Positions 60,173 through 64,000 of a stretch of DNA of 64,000 nt are shown here, one piece after another. The stretch is from positions 3,472,001-3,536,000 of the forward strand of contig NZ_LT629740.1 in the NCBI RefSeq assembly GCF_900105165.1. Reading direction: 5' to 3'. The position numbers and the translations under genes are program-made. The first letter of the stretch is position 1, and every line of letters starts with the position of its first letter. Source of the DNA: Mucilaginibacter mallensis (GTDB taxonomy: Bacteria > Bacteroidota > Bacteroidia > Sphingobacteriales > Sphingobacteriaceae). Below the pieces are notes generated by a model. The model was not told the DNA's origin. It was given only the letters and a program-made list of their open reading frames with translations, and made no database searches.

Positions 60173-60787
60173 ATGCACATTGCTATTGTAGGAAATATAG
60201 GCGCAGGCAAAACCACGCTTGCTGAATTATTAGCCAAAAGCTACGGTTGGGAACCACTATTTGAAGCCGTTGATAACAATCCTTATCTGGAGGATTTTTA
60301 TAATGACATGAAACGATGGAGCTTTAATTTGCAGATCTACTTTTTAAACAGCCGCTATCGTCAGCTGATGGATATCCAGAAAAGCGGTCGTAATATAGTT
60401 CAGGACAGAACCATTTATGAAGACGCCTTCATTTTTGCCGAAAACCTGCATGATATGGGTTTAATGACCACCCGCGACTATGAGAATTACCGTTCCATAT
60501 TTGATAATATGACCGCCTATATTAAACCACCCGATCTATTAGTTTACTTAAAGGCATCTGTCCCTACGCTGGTTAACAATATCCAGCGCCGTGGCAGAGA
60601 ATATGAGATTGGTATCAGGATAGATTACCTATCAAAACTTAACGAAAAATACCAGAAATGGATAACCGGTTATAACCTGGGCAAATTGCTGATAATTGAT
60701 AAAGACGTAATTGATTTTGCCAACAATACCGAAGACATGGCTACCGTTGTACAGTTGATTGAGCGGGAAATAAACGGGTTATTTTAG
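60173..60787 (+). CDS. deoxynucleoside kinase (dGK/dAK type)
   Basis: A 204-residue kinase that phosphorylates deoxyadenosine or deoxyguanosine. The P-loop is VGNIGAGKTTLAELLAKSYG near 6-25. The substrate block FYNDMKRWSFNLQIYFLNSR follows near 42-61, the DRTIYEDAFIFAENL (DRS-like) segment near 82-96 carries the base-catalytic region, and RRGREYEIGIRIDYL near 140-154 forms the lid. Length and motifs match Bacteroidota and Firmicutes purine-deoxynucleoside kinases. Confidence 0.9.
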   Translation: MHIAIVGNIGAGKTTLAELLAKSYGWEPLFEAVDNNPYLEDFYNDMKRWSFNLQIYFLNSRYRQLMDIQKSGRNIVQDRTIYEDAFIFAENLHDMGLMTTRDYENYRSIFDNMTAYIKPPDLLVYLKASVPTLVNNIQRRGREYEIGIRIDYLSKLNEKYQKWITGYNLGKLLIIDKDVIDFANNTEDMATVVQLIEREINGLF

Positions 60788-60795
60788 ATTTAGTT

Positions 60796-60868
60796 GCAGG
60801 TTGTGTGTTGTAAGTTGTATGATTATATCCGCTTATAACTCACAACTTACAACACATAACACACAACA
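60796..60868. repeat. heptad-unit inverted repeat upstream of kdsB
   Basis: Left arm units are AGGTTGT, GTGTTGT, AAGTTGT; right arm units are ACAACTT, ACAACAC, ATAACAC, ACAACAT. The loop is about 25 nt. It occupies the spacer and ends 5 bp before kdsB. Confidence 0.7.
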
Positions 60869-60873
60869 TAGTA

Positions 60874-61611
60874 ATGAACATTCTAGGCATCATACCTGCA
60901 CGCTACGCATCATCCCGCTTTCCGGGCAAACCATTGGTTGATATTGCAGGCAAAAGCATGATACAGCGTGTTTACGAGCAGGCTAAAAAATGCACTTCAT
61001 TAACCGAGGTTATTGTTGCCACAGATGACGACCACATATATGACCATGTAATCGGCTTTGGGGGCGTTGCAGTAATGACAGCCTCACACCACCAAAGCGG
61101 TACCGATCGCTGTGCTGAAGTAGCCTTACTCCATCCACAATACGATGTGATCATCAATATACAGGGCGATGAACCTTATATCGATCCGGAACAGATAACA
61201 AAAGTTGCCACCTGCTTTACTTCAGCCGGTGTGCAGCTGGCTACACTCATCAAAAAGATCCTGTCATTTGATGAGCTGAACAACCCTAATTCACCAAAAG
61301 TTATCATCAATAAATCAGCTGAGGCTATCTACTTTTCACGCACCCCGCTACCCTACCTGCGCGGGCACGAGTACAAGGATTGGCTTAACCATTACACTTA
61401 CTTTAAACACATAGGTATTTATGGCTACAGGGCCGATGTTTTGCAGCAGGTAACCAAACTACCCATATCCTCATTAGAAAAAGCTGAAAGCCTGGAACAA
61501 CTCCGCTGGATTGAAAACGGCTACCGTATTAAAGTTGCAGAAACCGGGCTGGAAACACATGCCATTGATATCCCCGAAGACCTGGAAAAGCTGCTAAAAC
61601 TTAACCTTTAA
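60874..61611 (+). CDS. kdsB: 3-deoxy-manno-octulosonate cytidylyltransferase
   Basis: A 245-residue CMP-Kdo synthetase that activates Kdo for lipopolysaccharide core synthesis. The N-terminal IIPARYASSRFPGKPLVDIA near 5-24 binds CTP. VIVATDDDHIYDHV near 48-61 and INIQGDEPYIDPEQI near 93-107 are the metal-ligand blocks, and IGIYGYRADVLQQVTKLPIS near 176-195 binds Kdo. Length is normal. Supports a Gram-negative cell. Confidence 0.95.
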   Translation: MNILGIIPARYASSRFPGKPLVDIAGKSMIQRVYEQAKKCTSLTEVIVATDDDHIYDHVIGFGGVAVMTASHHQSGTDRCAEVALLHPQYDVIINIQGDEPYIDPEQITKVATCFTSAGVQLATLIKKILSFDELNNPNSPKVIINKSAEAIYFSRTPLPYLRGHEYKDWLNHYTYFKHIGIYGYRADVLQQVTKLPISSLEKAESLEQLRWIENGYRIKVAETGLETHAIDIPEDLEKLLKLNL

Positions 61612-61760
61612 TGCCTCAATAAATTTCCTTGAGATTATTATTAATTATAAAAACAATCAATATAGCATATTAACAAATAAGTGTAGAATATTAGCAAATA
61701 ATAACTTATAGTTACTTAATTTAGCAAGATAATACTGCCCAAGCTAATTATCACCTAAAT

Positions 61761-62894
61761 ATGAGGATCAATCAGCATCATTATATCAATAAAGTCTGGA
61801 AGGATTATTCTATAAATCCTTCATTAGATACTCAGAAATGTCAGTTGGTACTTGCGTTTGGCTCTCCGGCATTAATAGTTGATCCTGAAATATATAACCA
61901 CCTCAAAGTCAAATACCCGGCAGCAAACATTGTTTTTTCATCCACATCGGGCGAAATAATTGACGATAATGTTTATGACGATACCATTGTGGTAACCGCC
62001 ATTGAATTAGCCCATGCAACCATCACCTGCTCCAATACGCACATAAAGAAACATAACAACAGCTTCGAGAGTGGTGCTTATTTAATGCAGGAATTAAATA
62101 AACCGGGCTTAAAATGTGTGTTTATCATCTCCGATGGCACTTTTATTAATGGCAGCGAGCTGGTAGCCGGGTTCAATGCCAATAACCCAGGCCATGTGCC
62201 CGTTACCGGCGGCATGGCCGGCGATGCCGATAGGTTCAGCAGCACCTTTACCAGTATAAATGCGGTACCATCACAGGGCAATGTAATAGCTATTGGTTTT
62301 TACGGCGATGGCCTTTCTGTTTACCATGGTTCATGCGGTGGCTGGGATGAATTTGGCCCCGAGCGCACCATCACCAAAGCTGATAAAAATGTATTGTTTG
62401 AGATTGATGGCAGCAACGCGCTCGATCTGTATAAACAATATTTAGGCGATTACGTAAAAGAACTGCCAGGCTCAGCTTTGTTGTTCCCGCTTTCGCTAAA
62501 ACTCAGCGGGGCCGATAATACCCTGGTAAGAACTATTTTAAGCATTGACGAAGATAAAAAAATCATGACTTTTGCCGGAGATCTACCTGTAGGAAGCAAG
62601 GTTAGGCTAATGAAAGCCAATTTCGAAAAACTCATAAATGCCTCATCAAGCGCTGCCGAAGATGCCACTGGCGCTCATAAAGTGGAATTGGCGGTATTGG
62701 TGAGTTGTGTTGGCCGCAAGTTGGTTTTGAACGACAGGACTGATGAAGAACTGATGGCTGCAAAGGAAATTTTTGGTGATAAAACAGCCATTACCGGCTT
62801 TTACTCCTATGGCGAATTATCGCCCTTTAATAAAGGCACGCAATGCGAGCTGCACAACCAAACCATGACCATTACCACTTTTACAGAAAATTGA
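61761..62894 (+). CDS. FIST-domain sensory protein
   Basis: A 377-residue protein with FIST N (about 30-225: YPAANIVFSSTSGEIIDDNV; CVFIISDGTFINGSELVAGF; GHVPVTGGMAGDADRFSSTF) and FIST C (about 235-370: LYKQYLGDYVKELPGSALLF; ITGFYSYGELSPFN). FIST domains are thought to bind small ligands such as amino acids, and in several bacteria act with a nearby histidine kinase or diguanylate cyclase. It precedes the kinase gene by 4 bp, so this is the receiver-less sensory half of the pair. Cytoplasmic; no signal peptide or membrane span. Confidence 0.85.
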   Translation: MRINQHHYINKVWKDYSINPSLDTQKCQLVLAFGSPALIVDPEIYNHLKVKYPAANIVFSSTSGEIIDDNVYDDTIVVTAIELAHATITCSNTHIKKHNNSFESGAYLMQELNKPGLKCVFIISDGTFINGSELVAGFNANNPGHVPVTGGMAGDADRFSSTFTSINAVPSQGNVIAIGFYGDGLSVYHGSCGGWDEFGPERTITKADKNVLFEIDGSNALDLYKQYLGDYVKELPGSALLFPLSLKLSGADNTLVRTILSIDEDKKIMTFAGDLPVGSKVRLMKANFEKLINASSSAAEDATGAHKVELAVLVSCVGRKLVLNDRTDEELMAAKEIFGDKTAITGFYSYGELSPFNKGTQCELHNQTMTITTFTEN

Positions 62895-62898
62895 GCTA

Positions 62899-64000
62899 AT
62901 GCAGACCATGGATTATCATCATCTTTTAAACAAACAAGTTAAAAAGCTGCTTCCTGAAAGTTATCTGGAAGATGATACCATTGTTCAGTTTTTAAATGCT
63001 ATAAACAACTCATTTAATAATTTTGATAAGGCTAAAAACCTGGCCGACCATGCTTTTAACATTAGCGAACAAGAATATCAGCAGGTAACCGCCAATCTGC
63101 GCGAGCAGAATAAAATAAAACAACGTTCCATTTCGCAGATAAAAGAAGCCATAAAATCGCTTGATCCTAAGGCAGAATTTAAGATGGATGATTCGGACGA
63201 TGACCTTATACATATCATCAGTTTCCTTAAACAACGTATTGAAGAAGCCAAATTGCTTGAGCTGGAACTCATTAATGCCAAAGATGTAGCTGAGAAGGCC
63301 GCTTTGGCAAAAACACAGTTCCTTTCTGTAATGAGCCATGAGATCCGTACGCCCATGAATGCGGTAATTGGTTTCACACACCTGCTCATTCATCAGGACC
63401 CAAAGCCCGAACAGGTGGAGTTTCTTAATTTCCTTAAATTCTCTGCCGAAAACCTACTGGTGCTGATCAATGATATACTTGATTTTAATAAGATAGAGGC
63501 CGGCAAAATAGAGTTTGAAAGCGTAGATTTTAGTATAAAGGACCTGATCTCGAACACCCGCCTTTCGTTACTGCAAAAAGCAAATGAAAAGGATATCAAA
63601 ATTAAGCTAATGCTTGATCAGGACCTGCCAAATGCATTAATAGGCGACCCTGTGCGCCTGGGCCAGATATTGACCAACTTAATAAGCAACGCGGTAAAGT
63701 TTACCAACAGCGGTAAAGTAACCATTACTGCGTCATTAGCCCAGCACGATAATGAACACTCCACCATTGATTTTGAGGTAGCTGATACCGGCATAGGCAT
63801 AATGCCCGATAAACTGGATTATATATTTGATAGCTTTAGCCAGGCCAGCTCTGATACCACCCGCAAATTTGGCGGCAGTGGCCTAGGTTTAACCATAACT
63901 AAACGGCTATTACAATTACAAGGCAGCGATATTTATGTAAAAAGCGAATATGGCAAAGGCTCGGAATTTACATTTTCACTCACCTTTAAAAACAGCAGTA
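62899..64000 (+). CDS. sensor histidine kinase, partial (C-terminus beyond window)
   Basis: The frame starts at the ATG 62899 (a second ATG at 62908 is possible) and runs off the right edge after 367 codons. The N-terminal about 135 residues are helical, coiled-coil like. The dimerisation H-box holds His147 in FLSVMSHEIRTPMNAVIG. The catalytic domain shows the N box NLISNAVKFTNSG, the G1 box DTGIGI and the G2 box GGSGLGLTITKRLL. A receiver domain may follow outside. There is no transmembrane segment, so it is a soluble kinase, likely signalled by the upstream FIST protein. Confidence 0.9.
   Translation, partial: MQTMDYHHLLNKQVKKLLPESYLEDDTIVQFLNAINNSFNNFDKAKNLADHAFNISEQEYQQVTANLREQNKIKQRSISQIKEAIKSLDPKAEFKMDDSDDDLIHIISFLKQRIEEAKLLELELINAKDVAEKAALAKTQFLSVMSHEIRTPMNAVIGFTHLLIHQDPKPEQVEFLNFLKFSAENLLVLINDILDFNKIEAGKIEFESVDFSIKDLISNTRLSLLQKANEKDIKIKLMLDQDLPNALIGDPVRLGQILTNLISNAVKFTNSGKVTITASLAQHDNEHSTIDFEVADTGIGIMPDKLDYIFDSFSQASSDTTRKFGGSGLGLTITKRLLQLQGSDIYVKSEYGKGSEFTFSLTFKNSS

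Overview
This window comes from a Gram-negative Bacteroidota chromosome, most likely Sphingobacteriaceae (Mucilaginibacter/Pedobacter-like). The signs are a SusC/SusD pair, Bacteroidota promoters (TTG about 20 nt upstream of TAnnTTTG), a succinylornithine-type arginine pathway, tandem TonB C-terminal domains, a RAYT gene with its palindromes, and intergenic DNA full of palindromic repeats. Assignments rest on reading translated motifs; no database search was run.

Layout. (1) 1-11.5 kb, minus strand: NhaC-type antiporter (cut by the window edge), two aldehyde dehydrogenases around a GABA transaminase, a Tat-signal flavin amine oxidase and a SusD/SusC pair. Together they read as uptake of an amine-bearing substrate and an amine -> aminoaldehyde -> GABA -> succinate route. 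(2) 11.8-21.3 kb, variable region: an unrecognised gene, gene debris (5' end of a GH20 hexosaminidase, tail of a CBM9-like protein, C-terminal part of polyphosphate kinase), an AT-rich peptide-export cluster (C39-peptidase ABC transporter, HlyD-like adaptor, two CPBP membrane proteases, a 40-aa membrane peptide, two double-glycine precursor peptides), a divergent XRE regulator, a truncated integrase and tRNA-Pro(UGG). It looks like a decayed island at a tRNA that carries a two-peptide bacteriocin-like system. (3) 21.5-43 kb: outer-membrane protein pair, RNase R, polyprenyl synthase, TonB-domain protein, L21/L27, dicarboxylate symporter, ECF sigma factor with a membrane partner, RAYT transposase, DNA polymerase IV, 2H-type ligase, SRP RNA, M3 peptidase and a YpdA-like reductase. 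(4) 43-56 kb: arginine genes (GNAT, argG, cupin, argC, argD, argF', then argB-proC after an insertion of unrelated genes), preceded by a short arginine-rich reading frame that may be an attenuator leader. (5) 56-64 kb: an ABC ATPase, gatC, two tandem acyltransferases, trpS, deoxynucleoside kinase, kdsB, and a FIST protein followed by a histidine kinase cut by the right edge.

Two repeat systems run through the spacers: REP-like palindromes, some of which have become coding sequence at the ends of argC and argD, and low-complexity hairpins whose arms are built from 7- or 8-nt degenerate units. A 111-bp palindrome with a 4-bp target duplication is nested inside a larger inverted-repeat element at 38 kb. 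No rRNA operon, CRISPR array or intact prophage is visible.
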